Assembly (NCBI GenBank): GCA_018221305.1
Contig: JAAOYK010000031.1
Coordinates: 1 to 40,114, forward strand
Direction of reading: 5' to 3'
Length of the DNA: 40,114 bases
Source of the DNA: Candidatus Pacearchaeota archaeon
Lineage (GTDB): Archaea > Nanobdellota > Nanobdellia > Pacearchaeales > GW2011-AR1
The translations under genes and the position numbers were made by a program. Below, in pieces: positions 24,807-33,126 of the stretch (the stretch's first letter is position 1; every line of letters begins with the position of its first letter). The notes under the pieces are model-generated. The model worked only from the letters and a program-made list of their open reading frames with translations, did no database searches and had not been told where the DNA came from.

Positions 24807-25310
24807 ATGTCAGGTGCTATAAAAACAGTTCTTGAAGCTCAAGAATATTTAAAACTTAAAAAGTGGGTAGGTATAGGAGTCGTACTTATAATAATGGCTT
24901 TAATAATACTTGCTGCAGTATATTTATTTTATTTACCAAAAACATGTCCAGACCCTACAAATAGTGGATGTTTTGTTGCATCATTAGAAAAATGTGATAA
25001 AGTGCAATGGACACGTCAAGGTAATGAAGCAGATTGGACATATACAGTAATTGGAAAATCTGGAAAAGAAAGTTGTAAGGTTAATGTCAAATTAGAAGGG
25101 GTCAGAGAAGGGTCTAGCGACAGTGAGAGCTTAATAAAAAAGCAAATGACATGTATTGTCCCAAAAAGTGCTACTCAGTTTCCTGAGAAAGATATTTCAA
25201 AATGTTCAGGGAAGTTAAAAGAAGATTTACAAGACACAATAATTCAAAAGATGCATAATTATCTGATTGAAAACGTTGGTGAGATAAAAAAAGAGTTTTC
25301 TGGGTTCTAA
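24807..25310 (+). CDS. Membrane-anchored hypothetical protein, 167 aa
   Basis: Not recognised. Residues about 19-43 (WVGIGVVLIIMALIILAAVYLFYL) form one membrane helix, followed by an extracytoplasmic domain with five or more cysteines (TCPDPTNSGCFVASLEKC, SCKVNV, TCIVP, KCSGK). These are likely disulfides, so type II orientation is inferred. The C-terminus is helical. It follows dnaG by 59 nt with TTTTAAAT in the gap, so it may have its own promoter. Small proteins of this layout are common in DPANN genomes. Confidence 0.75.
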   Translation: MSGAIKTVLEAQEYLKLKKWVGIGVVLIIMALIILAAVYLFYLPKTCPDPTNSGCFVASLEKCDKVQWTRQGNEADWTYTVIGKSGKESCKVNVKLEGVREGSSDSESLIKKQMTCIVPKSATQFPEKDISKCSGKLKEDLQDTIIQKMHNYLIENVGEIKKEFSGF

Positions 25311-25397
25311 CACCCTATATAATATAGGAGAAGCATACAATGGTAAAAATCAAATAGATTTTTAGCTATTTAAATTTCAACAAACAAAAATTTAAAA

Positions 25398-26177
25398 ATG
25401 GTAAAAATAAGGTTTGGTCCTGCAGGGCTTGGGTCAGTAAAAGATGCAATACGTAATTTAGAAGAGTTCAAAGCATTAGGCTTACAAGCATGCGAAATAG
25501 CTTTTACATATGGAGCATATATAAAGCATGAAAAAGATGCAAAAGAAATAGGTAAAGCAGCAAAAAAGTTAGGAATTAAACTATCAATACATGCACATTA
25601 CTGGATAAACCTAAATTCAAAAGAAAAGGCAAAAATTAATGCATCAAAAAAACGAATCCTTGAATGTTGTCGTGTTGGTGAGCAACTTGGAGCGCACAGG
25701 GTAGTTTTTCATCCTGGATTTTATGCAGGGATTGATAAAGAAACAACTTACAAAAATATTAGTGAAGCCATACTTGAAATGCAAAAGATTATCAAAGAAA
25801 AAAAATGGAAAATACGTCTTGCCCCTGAAACTACAGGCAAGGTTAATGTTTTTGGTTCAATTGATGAAATTGCTAAACTAGTCAAAGATACAAAGTGCGA
25901 ATTTTGTATTGATTTTGCGCATATCAGAGCCCGTGAGAAACATGTTGATTATAACTACATAAAACAAAAGTTTGGAGCACATAAGCAATGGCATGTACAT
26001 TTTTCAGGCATTATTTATGGTGATAAAGGCGAACAAAAGCACAAAAAAACAACAAAAAGTGAATGGAGCACGCTTCTTAAAAATCTTCCAAAAGATAAAG
26101 AAATTATAATAATTAATGAAAGCCCAGATAATGTCCAAGATTCAGTAGACGGATTAAAATTAGCCAGTAGACACTAA
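25398..26177 (+). CDS. nfo: Endonuclease IV-type AP endonuclease
   Basis: A 259-aa TIM-barrel of the endonuclease IV family, which nicks DNA 5' to abasic sites in base excision repair using three zinc ions. Predicted metal ligands are visible in order: His in LSIHAHYWINL, His in VVFHPGFYAG, Glu in LAPETTGK, Asp and His in CIDFAHIRA, His in WHVHFSG, Asp/His in GDKGEQKH, and Glu in IINESP. The start is MVKIRFGPAG, as in many archaeal homologues. TATTTAAA (25367-25374) is centred 27 nt upstream, implying a leaderless mRNA. The last 18 nt overlap the convergent receiver gene. Confidence 0.92.
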   Translation: MVKIRFGPAGLGSVKDAIRNLEEFKALGLQACEIAFTYGAYIKHEKDAKEIGKAAKKLGIKLSIHAHYWINLNSKEKAKINASKKRILECCRVGEQLGAHRVVFHPGFYAGIDKETTYKNISEAILEMQKIIKEKKWKIRLAPETTGKVNVFGSIDEIAKLVKDTKCEFCIDFAHIRAREKHVDYNYIKQKFGAHKQWHVHFSGIIYGDKGEQKHKKTTKSEWSTLLKNLPKDKEIIIINESPDNVQDSVDGLKLASRH

Positions 26178-26522
26178 ATGCTTTACTGCTTTTGTTATTA
26201 TATCAAAAGGAGTATTTTTATCAAAATATTTAACAGAACCATTATATTTTATTAAATCAGGCTTGAATGCATGCCCAGAATTAATAATTACAGGAAAATC
26301 ATAATTCCTGCGTCCTACTTCATTTATTAGCTCATAACCATTCATTTCTGGCATGTCTAAGTCTGTTATCAATAAATCAGGCTCTTTATCTGCTATTAAT
26401 TCTAATGCTTTGCGCCCATTACTAGCTGCTGCAACATCATATCCCTGACTTTCCAATACAACAGTACAAGTCGCTAAAAGATCTAAGTCATCTTCTGCAA
26501 TAACTACTCGTTTTTGATTCAT
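26160..26522 (-). CDS. Stand-alone response regulator receiver domain
   Basis: A 120-aa CheY-like protein consisting only of a receiver domain. Acidic pocket residues are Glu10-Asp11-Asp12 (VVIAEDDLD), the phosphorylation site is Asp54 in LLITDLDMPEMNG, the switch Ser is in INSGH, and Lys102 is in YFDKNTP. All key residues are present, so it should be phosphorylatable. There is no output domain and no histidine kinase in the window. TTTAAAAA (26544-26551) is centred 26 nt upstream, so it is probably leaderless. It overlaps the 3' end of the AP endonuclease gene by 18 nt. Confidence 0.93.
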   Translation of the reverse strand: MNQKRVVIAEDDLDLLATCTVVLESQGYDVAAASNGRKALELIADKEPDLLITDLDMPEMNGYELINEVGRRNYDFPVIINSGHAFKPDLIKYNGSVKYFDKNTPFDIITKAVKHLVSTG

Positions 26523-26583
26523 ACAATAAATTCAGAATCAAAGTTTAAAAAATTAATGTACAACTATATTAGAACTAAATGCT

Positions 26584-26871
26584 TTACAGCACGCCTTCTT
26601 CATCAAACTCTTTTGACATTTTTATACGCATGTCTATTTCTTCTAGAACGCGCTTGGCTTTTTCAGGAGCTTGCCTACAAATGTTTAAAACATAAAGCAT
26701 TTTACGCAAAATCTGGTCATAACTTTCCCGATCATACTCTTTTAATTTGTTAAGACGCAACTTTGTCTCGCGCGCAATCTTGATTGTAGTCTGATTTATA
26801 GAATTACCATTTATTGAAGCCTTGACAGCAACTGTTTTAACTTTTCCCTTAGATATTGTCTTTTTAACCAT
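26584..26871 (-). CDS. Ribbon-helix-helix/antitoxin-like protein (DUF7557-like), 95 aa
   Basis: Residues about 27-60 (QTTIKIARETKLRLNKLKEYDRESYDQILRKML) have the strand-helix-helix pattern of archaeal VapB/DUF7557-type proteins: an alternating strand TIKIARET, then a helix LRLNKLKEY, a turn and ESYDQIL. A basic N-terminal arm (KKTISKGKVKTVAVK) precedes it and a helix with charged ends follows. A DNA-binding autoregulator or antitoxin is likely. No toxin gene lies directly adjacent; its neighbours are the receiver gene (downstream) and the S-layer-like gene (divergent). The GTATAC palindrome upstream fits an operator. Confidence 0.7.
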   Translation of the reverse strand: MVKKTISKGKVKTVAVKASINGNSINQTTIKIARETKLRLNKLKEYDRESYDQILRKMLYVLNICRQAPEKAKRVLEEIDMRIKMSKEFDEEGVL

Positions 26872-26923
26872 TTTCTATTATATTCATTGAAATATAGCCT
26901 TTTTAGCTTATTAAGCCTAGACT

Positions 26924-26939
26924 GTATACCAACGTATAC
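26924..26939 (-). promoter_or_regulatory. Palindromic operator between TATA box and start of the RHH-like gene
   Basis: Two GTATAC hexamers (26924-26929 and 26934-26939) spaced by 4 nt directly abut a TTTATAAA TATA box (26940-26947). They sit just upstream of the predicted transcription start (about 26917). Dimeric ribbon-helix-helix repressors commonly bind such paired palindromes, so autoregulation is plausible. Confidence 0.5.
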
Positions 26940-27046
26940 TTTATAAAGGTTATGATTAGTGTAATTATTTTATAGTTAATACAACATCGTAATATTTATA
27001 AAGGATTTTAAGGTCTTATGATTAATTAAATTTACCTATACCTAAC

Positions 27047-28297
27047 ATGAAAAACAAAGCATTGTTGGTTTCTTTTAGTGCATTTTTCGCATTAGTTTTA
27101 ACTTTAAGCATTGTTTCTGCGACTTATACGCGTCACGGTTCTGATGGATTTGTAGAGATTGAAAGAGTTTCAGTTAATGGAATTGATCTAGACAGCGCCA
27201 GAACAACTGTTGCGGGTTATGTGTCTGACACAGTACCTGTAGAGATTGAGTTTGAAGCACAAGATAGCTTAGAAGATGTTCGTGTGAAAGTTTATATTGA
27301 AGGTTACAAAGATGAAGTTTATTTATCTACTGAACGATTCAGAATTGTTGAAGGCAGTACAGACGTAAAAAGATTCTCTGTAAGATTACCAGACAGTATA
27401 GATCTTGATGACGGGCTATCAGACGAAGTTTTAACTTTAACAGTAAGAATTACTGCTAAAGGCGAAGACGAAGTTGAGAAAGACTATAGCATAAGAATGC
27501 AAAAAGAATTATACAGCTTGAGTTTTTTATCTGCAGAAGTACCTTCACAGGTCATAGCAGGTAGTGTTATTGCTGTAGACGTTGTTTTACAAAACAACGG
27601 AGCTACACGATTAGATAACACTTTTGTTACAGCAACAATTCCAGACCTAGGGGTCGAGAAGAAAATATACTTTGGAGACATTGAAAACGATGTTGATGAA
27701 GATGATGAATACATCAATGATGTTATGCACAAGAAAGTATATTTAAGCATTCCACGTAATGCTGCTCCTGGAATCTACGATGTTGAAGTTGTAGCATCTA
27801 ACTATGATACAAGTGAAACAATTACAAAGAAGATTGTAGTTGGTGGCGCTGAAACAGGTGTTTTACCAACAGTTACAAGCAAAGCTATTGCTACTGGCGA
27901 AGATGCAACTTTTGAAGTTGTATTGGTTAACCCTAATGACAGGATGGTTGTTTATTCAATAACACCAGAAGAGTCAAAAGGATTAGTCGTTACAGTAGAA
28001 GAGCCTGTTATTACTGTTGCTAAAGATTCAAGCCGAACAGTTAAAGTTAGGGTTAAAGCTACAGATAGTGCTGAAGAAGGAACACATATAGTGACCGTGA
28101 ATATTAACTCAGAATCTGGTCTTGTGGACCAAGTTGATTTGACAGTTAATGTTGAAGACGAATCAGCAAATAATACAGTATTAGTACTAACAGTAGTTCT
28201 AGCAATAATATTTATCGTATTATTGATAATCCTAATAGTTCTTTTAACGAAGAGACCAGTAGAAACCGAAGAATTCGGAGAAACAAGTTATTACTAA
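27047..28297 (+). CDS. Putative S-layer/cell-surface protein with C-terminal anchor
   Basis: A 416-aa exported protein. Signal peptide: MKNKALLVSFSAFFALVLTLSIVSA, with likely cleavage after VSA. Residues about 26-370 form several beta-sandwich domains; segments such as VIAVDVVLQNNGATRLDNTF and GEDATFEVVLVNPND have the CARDB/NEW3 style of extracellular adhesion or S-layer proteins. A C-terminal helix (VLVLTVVLAIIFIVLLIILIVLL) is followed by a short cytoplasmic tail ending SYY. This layout and ending are typical of putative S-layer proteins of Woesearchaeota-like genomes (from memory). TTTATAAA at 26995-27002 gives a leader of about 22 nt. A long T-tract follows. Confidence 0.82.
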   Translation: MKNKALLVSFSAFFALVLTLSIVSATYTRHGSDGFVEIERVSVNGIDLDSARTTVAGYVSDTVPVEIEFEAQDSLEDVRVKVYIEGYKDEVYLSTERFRIVEGSTDVKRFSVRLPDSIDLDDGLSDEVLTLTVRITAKGEDEVEKDYSIRMQKELYSLSFLSAEVPSQVIAGSVIAVDVVLQNNGATRLDNTFVTATIPDLGVEKKIYFGDIENDVDEDDEYINDVMHKKVYLSIPRNAAPGIYDVEVVASNYDTSETITKKIVVGGAETGVLPTVTSKAIATGEDATFEVVLVNPNDRMVVYSITPEESKGLVVTVEEPVITVAKDSSRTVKVRVKATDSAEEGTHIVTVNINSESGLVDQVDLTVNVEDESANNTVLVLTVVLAIIFIVLLIILIVLLTKRPVETEEFGETSYY

Positions 28298-28300
28298 AAA

Positions 28301-28350
28301 TTTTCTTTTTTTTCTTTTTTTTAAAATTTTTGTTTCTCCCTTTTTTTTTT
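28301..28350 (+). terminator. Long T-tract terminator after the S-layer-like gene
   Basis: Successive T-runs including ten T at 28341-28350 begin 4 nt after the stop codon. This multi-run terminator suits a highly expressed surface protein. Confidence 0.65.
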
Positions 28351-28388
28351 ATTTATTTATAATTAAAATGAGGTGCAAAACGTAAAAA

Positions 28389-28757
28389 ATGTTAACACGA
28401 ATATTAGTCTGCGAAGATGATGTAGATACTGCTAAAGCATTATGTAGACATATTGATGATATACCTAATCATGAATCAGTCATGCTTGTAAAACAAAACA
28501 GTCCAGGGTTTGTTATGGACAGTATTGTTGAAGCAATAGAAAGATTTTCTCCAAAATATGCAATAATTGATGGATTATATGGAAGTTGGCAAACAGTAGC
28601 AAAACTTGCAGTAGAAACTGACCCAAACATTATACCTATTATTCTTAGCGGAGATGAAAACACAGTTAAACTTGCTCAAAATGCAGGATATACTGCATTT
28701 TCAAAGCCTAGTGACGGGGATGCTTTGTTTAAATACATTACAGACAAAAAAAGATGA
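28389..28757 (+). CDS. Receiver-like domain protein, 122 aa
   Basis: A CheY-like fold: start LTRILVCEDDVDTAK (acidic pair 10-11), predicted phospho-site Asp61 in YAIIDGLYGSW, switch Ser in ILSGDE, and Lys106 in FSKPSDG. The segment after Asp61 lacks the usual MP..dG, so the activation loop is diverged. There is no output domain. The gene overlaps the following 172-aa gene by 4 nt (ATGA), so the two probably act together. TTTATAATT at 28357-28365 is centred about 27 nt before the ATG. It lies immediately after the S-layer-like gene's terminator, hence a separate transcript. Confidence 0.85.
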   Translation: MLTRILVCEDDVDTAKALCRHIDDIPNHESVMLVKQNSPGFVMDSIVEAIERFSPKYAIIDGLYGSWQTVAKLAVETDPNIIPIILSGDENTVKLAQNAGYTAFSKPSDGDALFKYITDKKR

Positions 28758-29272
28758 GTAAAGAAAAACTTGTACCACGCACTGAAGTTGTAACAAACTT
28801 AAGACCTTATTTACAAGACTTAGCAGATTCTACATCAATTTTAAGAATATTTAGGGATCGTGAAAAGATTACAGAATCGTGCATTCCACTAAAAGAAGAT
28901 AGAATCATTAAAGTGTATGGTATTACTGATTATGATCCATTATCTTCTAATCCACAAAATATGATCCCAGAAAGTAGAAAAAGGGCAGAAAATGGGATTA
29001 CATCAATAACTATTACGCCAAAGCTTGCAGGGCAGCATTTAACATTTTATTGGAGCGAACATAATTCTACAACTAAAAGGGTTGAAGAAGAAGTAAAAGT
29101 TCCAGATATCCTTAGTATTGGAGGAAAAGAAAACAGACAAACAATTAAGCTTAGCAATGGTGTTAATTATAGTTTTTTTCACAGATTAAAAAATGTGCAC
29201 AATCCATTTCGAGATTTTATGCAGCATGCACAAGATTTTAACCTAGAAGAGTTTGGATGGGGCTATTATTAG
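28754..29272 (+). CDS. Hypothetical protein, 172 aa, coupled to a receiver gene
   Basis: Not recognised. The sequence is soluble and of mixed alpha/beta content, with no signal peptide, membrane helix or cysteine motif. Distinct segments are RDREKITESCIPLKEDRIIKVYGITDYD, GQHLTFYWSEHNSTTKRVEEEV, and an aromatic C-terminus (NPFRDFMQHAQDFNLEEFGWGYY). The 4-nt overlap with the receiver gene suggests it is the partner or target of that receiver. Confidence 0.75.
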   Translation: MSKEKLVPRTEVVTNLRPYLQDLADSTSILRIFRDREKITESCIPLKEDRIIKVYGITDYDPLSSNPQNMIPESRKRAENGITSITITPKLAGQHLTFYWSEHNSTTKRVEEEVKVPDILSIGGKENRQTIKLSNGVNYSFFHRLKNVHNPFRDFMQHAQDFNLEEFGWGYY

Positions 29273-29421
29273 GTGTATTATTAAAAACTACACTGCTTTT
29301 TAAACATATAAGCTCTTGCATAAGAATTATTCACATTTTCTAAAGTTATTACAAATAGAAAAAAATAATAAGGACTGTTACTTAATAATATCAGAATAAA
29401 TTGTACAAATTTTAACATAAA

Positions 29422-29796
29422 ATGATAAATGCGCAAGAAGATAAAGTAATGAAAAAACTTACACGAGCCTCAGCATACCTAGTTACTTATGCGCGAGAAA
29501 TTGTCAAATATGCAACAGAAGCACAAACTGAAGAAAAAACAGACGAATTGTTTAGGGATTATGAATTAGCACTAAAGTATAGCCAAAAGTACCATGAGGC
29601 GGCTGCACAAGCCTATAAGATGGCTGCTGAGGCAAATGAAGAAGGATTAGACATAAAATATAGCATAATGCCTGAACTTGAAAGCCTAGTCAAAGGACAT
29701 ATAAAAGATATTGAAAAAGTAGTAGAAAGACGTCGTAAAAGTCTTGGATTGAAAAGTTTGCAGGCACTTAAGCGAAAAATTAAACTTCGAGGCTAA
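29422..29796 (+). CDS. Hypothetical helical protein, 124 aa
   Basis: Not recognised. Predicted all-helical: VMKKLTRASAYLVTYAREIVKYA, then ELALKYSQKYHEAAAQAYKMAAEA, then a charged helix and a basic tail (RRKSLGLKSLQALKRKIKL). The middle resembles a TPR-like or MIT-like helical hairpin. An alternative start at 29449 (MKKL) is possible. The final 17 nt overlap the convergent SMC-type gene. The 149-nt gap upstream shows only A+T-rich sequence. Confidence 0.7.
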   Translation: MINAQEDKVMKKLTRASAYLVTYAREIVKYATEAQTEEKTDELFRDYELALKYSQKYHEAAAQAYKMAAEANEEGLDIKYSIMPELESLVKGHIKDIEKVVERRRKSLGLKSLQALKRKIKLRG

Positions 29797-32644
29797 GAAT
29801 TTTAGAAATTCCTTCCTGCATTGTTACACCGTACAAATTATTTGAAGATTCTGAGATTAATGAATCATTATGAGTAATTATCAAATATTGGCCTTCTTTC
29901 ATATATTTTTTTAACAAATATGCCAAACGTTCACTATTTCTCCTATCAAGGGCTGCATCAATTTCATCAAAAATGTAAAAGCAATAGGGTCTAAACTCTT
30001 GTACAGCAAAAATTAATGACAAAGCAACCAAAGTTTGTTCACCACCTGACAAAGAAGTTACATCAAAATATTTTCCACCCCCAACCTTTACATGGATATT
30101 TAAGCCGCCATCAAAAATTTCTTTTTTGTCTTGTGGTTCTAAAGTAACAATACCCTTTGTAGACAATTGAGAAAAGTTTCGTGAAAAAAGATCATTAACA
30201 TCTTTTAAAGTACCAACAAAAGCCTTTTTCTTTTTACGATCAATTTGTGCAATGATTGTCAAAATTTCTTCTTTTTCATGCATTAACTGATCAACTTTTT
30301 CTTTGATTTTGTCATACTCAGCTTTTATTCCATCATAAACTTCTAATGCGCGCAAATTAACATTACCAATACGCGATAATATTCCTTCAGAATTTCGTTG
30401 ACGTTCTTGCAATTTTTCTATTGGTAAAGAAATTAATTCAACTCCTACAAATTCAGAAAACTCTTGCTCAAAAGTTTCTTTACGTGCATTAACCTGGGCA
30501 CGTTCTATCATTAAATTGTTAACATCATTTTCAAAAAGGCGTTTATCATTTTGCTGGTGCAAAAGATGACTTTCAAAAAACCTTATTTTGTCCTGAAGCT
30601 CGTTCTTTTTCTCAAACATTTTTTGATATTTTCTTTTCAAAACTTCAGCATTTTCTTCTTTTTCTTCAACAATGTTTTGTTTTTCATCTAATGTATCATT
30701 AATATCTTTTAAATCATCTTCAATATCTTGCCTATCGCGTAGGATTTGTTTTATCGCAAGACGAATACGTTCTAGTTCGCGTTGTTTAGTAGTTATCTCT
30801 ATTCCAAGATTTCTTTCCTCACTACGTGCAAGTTCGTTTACTTCTAAACGCAGGTTTTCATATTGTTCCTCACTAATGTTAATCTTTGAAAACTTATTAT
30901 CTAAAGTTTTTTTCTTTGTCATTAAATTTTTCAGTTCACCTTCAAAAATCTTTATCTGCTCATTATTACGTCTTAACTGATTCTTACGATCAGTCATTGA
31001 TTGAATTTTTACTAAATCAATCTCACGTTTATTAATCTCAATTGATATCTGGCCAATAGTATCTTTTATCTCATTTAATTTTGTACTTATCTCTTTTGCC
31101 TCATTTTCAGCTTTACCGATTAATTCTTTAGCATTTTTCATATCATTATTAGACTTGTTTACAACTTCATCAATATGCTCTTTAGTCATTTTTGTTTTAC
31201 ATAACGGACAAATGTCAAGTTTTGAAACTTGCACTTTTATTTTTTCAGCCTCGCCAATTATCTGATTTTGTATGGCTTCAATCTTTCCTTTTTCTATACT
31301 TACATTAGAAAACTGTTCTCTTGAATTTTTTTGTTTTTCAAGCTCTTGTTTTAATCTTATCAACGCGTCTTGATGCTGTTCAAGTGTCTCTTTAATATGC
31401 ACTTCTTTTTCAGTAGACTCTATTTGTTCCAAAACAAAATTTGATTCATTTTTAAGTGTTTGAATTTGTCTTTTTTTATCCTCTAATTGAGAATTAACAG
31501 TAGACAAATTAAACTTAATAAGATAAAATTTACGTTTAAGCTCGTCTAACTCTTCTAACTTCTTTTTTTTGTCACTCAAATCTTTTTTAGTATTTTTTCC
31601 TTTTTCTGTCTTCATTTCTTCAATCTCTTTAGTTGACGCTCCTATATCATTCTCAAGTGCACTTTTTCTTCTATCAAGCTCGTTTAACTGATTTTCAAAA
31701 TTTTCTTTACGAGCGATCATGCCAGCAATTTCTTGTTTCAAGGTAGAAATTTGGGCAATTAATGTATCTTGTTCAAGCCCTGAAGATTTTTGGATAGATT
31801 GCGAGATCTGGTTAACTTTTTCTGTTAGCGTATTAATCTCGTTTTTAGTTTTTTGGATCTGATACTCTTTTTTTTCAATTTCTTTTTTCTTTGTATCAGC
31901 ATGGCCAAGGATAATTTTTAATTCTTTAGCTTTTTCTTGAACCTTTCTGTCAATGATTGATGCTTTGCACCGTTTAACAGTTGACTCTAACTTTTTAAAA
32001 CGAAGAGCTTGCTCACGCTCGTTTTCCAGATTACGCATATAATTAGTACGTTCTCGAAGAACTGCGTTTATTTGTTTTAGTCTTGCATCTGTTCTGTCTA
32101 ACTCTTTTAAAGATTTTTGTTTACGCATCTCATACACAGAAATACCTGCAACTTCTTCTATGACTTTGCGTCTATCTTCTGCTGGCATTTTAACAAAACG
32201 TTCAATCTCTCCCTGCAAGATAATATTAAATCCGTGAGGATCAATACCTGCCTGAGACAAAAGTTCAAGAACTTCTTGACGTGTACGTGTTTCTTTATTA
32301 ATCTTGTACACACTTTGCCCATTCTTTTTAACAACTCTTCTAATTAATATTTCATCTTTATCAAGGGCAAAGGTTTTATTTTTGTTATCAAAAGTTATCT
32401 CAACAGATGCTTCATTGCTTCCTTTATACTGCTTATTTCCTGAAAAGATTAAATGAGAAGCTTTTGCTGCACGCATTGATTTTATTGACAAGCGGCCCAG
32501 AACAAAACATAGAGCGTCTGTGACATTAGATTTACCAGACCCGTTTGGACCTACTATTACATTAACATGTCTGTCCATATGCATCACTGTTTCTCTGGCA
32601 AAACTTTTGAAACCCTTCATCACCAGTTTTTTTACATAAGTCAT
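29780..32644 (-). CDS. smc: SMC-type chromosome ATPase with a zinc-hook-like CxxC hinge replacement
   Basis: A 954-aa SMC protein with normal SMC heads: GFKSFARETV, Walker A GPNGSGKSN (32-40), the SMC-type DALCFVLGRLSIKSMRA, ABC signature SLSGGEQ (864-870) and Walker B CFYIFDEIDAALD (D893, E894). Two long coiled coils flank a midpoint at residues 477-485 that reads DICPLCKTKM: a CxxC (Cys479, Cys482) as in the Rad50 zinc hook. I see no 150-200-aa SMC hinge with its glycine-rich motifs, which accounts for the short length (about 1150-1200 aa is usual). Dimerisation by shared zinc is inferred. TTTTTAAA (32666-32673) is centred 25-26 nt before the ATG (leaderless). ScpA/ScpB genes are not in view. 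Confidence 0.93.
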   Translation of the reverse strand: MTYVKKLVMKGFKSFARETVMHMDRHVNVIVGPNGSGKSNVTDALCFVLGRLSIKSMRAAKASHLIFSGNKQYKGSNEASVEITFDNKNKTFALDKDEILIRRVVKKNGQSVYKINKETRTRQEVLELLSQAGIDPHGFNIILQGEIERFVKMPAEDRRKVIEEVAGISVYEMRKQKSLKELDRTDARLKQINAVLRERTNYMRNLENEREQALRFKKLESTVKRCKASIIDRKVQEKAKELKIILGHADTKKKEIEKKEYQIQKTKNEINTLTEKVNQISQSIQKSSGLEQDTLIAQISTLKQEIAGMIARKENFENQLNELDRRKSALENDIGASTKEIEEMKTEKGKNTKKDLSDKKKKLEELDELKRKFYLIKFNLSTVNSQLEDKKRQIQTLKNESNFVLEQIESTEKEVHIKETLEQHQDALIRLKQELEKQKNSREQFSNVSIEKGKIEAIQNQIIGEAEKIKVQVSKLDICPLCKTKMTKEHIDEVVNKSNNDMKNAKELIGKAENEAKEISTKLNEIKDTIGQISIEINKREIDLVKIQSMTDRKNQLRRNNEQIKIFEGELKNLMTKKKTLDNKFSKINISEEQYENLRLEVNELARSEERNLGIEITTKQRELERIRLAIKQILRDRQDIEDDLKDINDTLDEKQNIVEEKEENAEVLKRKYQKMFEKKNELQDKIRFFESHLLHQQNDKRLFENDVNNLMIERAQVNARKETFEQEFSEFVGVELISLPIEKLQERQRNSEGILSRIGNVNLRALEVYDGIKAEYDKIKEKVDQLMHEKEEILTIIAQIDRKKKKAFVGTLKDVNDLFSRNFSQLSTKGIVTLEPQDKKEIFDGGLNIHVKVGGGKYFDVTSLSGGEQTLVALSLIFAVQEFRPYCFYIFDEIDAALDRRNSERLAYLLKKYMKEGQYLIITHNDSLISESSNNLYGVTMQEGISKILSLEV

Positions 32645-32691
32645 GTGTTAATTAAAGAAATAGTGTTTTTAAAGTTTGTTTGGATTCATTA

Positions 32692-33072
32692 TTAGTCCCA
32701 GTATCCTGTTCCTTTCCAATATTCTTGTGTGAGCCACTCTTTTCCATGTTCTGAGATTATCTTTGAAGAAGCCTTAATAAGCCCGTGGCGATCATCTGTT
32801 AATTTTTCTAATTCAGAATCATTTAATCTTTTTAAGGATTCATTACCTTTAACAAGGCGGTCTTCTGTGATTGCAAAAACACCCATTTCAGTATATTCAT
32901 ACCCTGGAAGTCCGCTCCCAAATGCATCCATTGTTAGATAAAAATGTTCTGCACTCCCTTTTTCTCCTACCTCTATATCTTCGAGAGGAATTACATAAGA
33001 ATTTTGTTCAAATTTTACTCGTCGTAAAAAAATAGTTCCCTTAGGAATTATATCTTTTTTAATTGCTACCAT
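32692..33072 (-). CDS. Hypothetical protein, 126 aa
   Basis: Not recognised. The N-terminal half is strand-rich (PKGTIFLRRVKFEQNSYVIPLEDIEVGEKG), the C-terminal half helical and ends in aromatic residues (YWKGTGYWD). There is no signal peptide or cysteine. TTTATAAT at 33094-33101 is centred 26 nt before the ATG, supporting the gene and its start. It lies between the rnhB and smc genes on the same strand with a separate promoter for each. Confidence 0.72.
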   Translation of the reverse strand: MVAIKKDIIPKGTIFLRRVKFEQNSYVIPLEDIEVGEKGSAEHFYLTMDAFGSGLPGYEYTEMGVFAITEDRLVKGNESLKRLNDSELEKLTDDRHGLIKASSKIISEHGKEWLTQEYWKGTGYWD

Positions 33073-33126
33073 TTTAAAAAAATAAACTTTTTGTTTATAA
33101 TAATTTGTGTGTTCGATTAGATAGGC

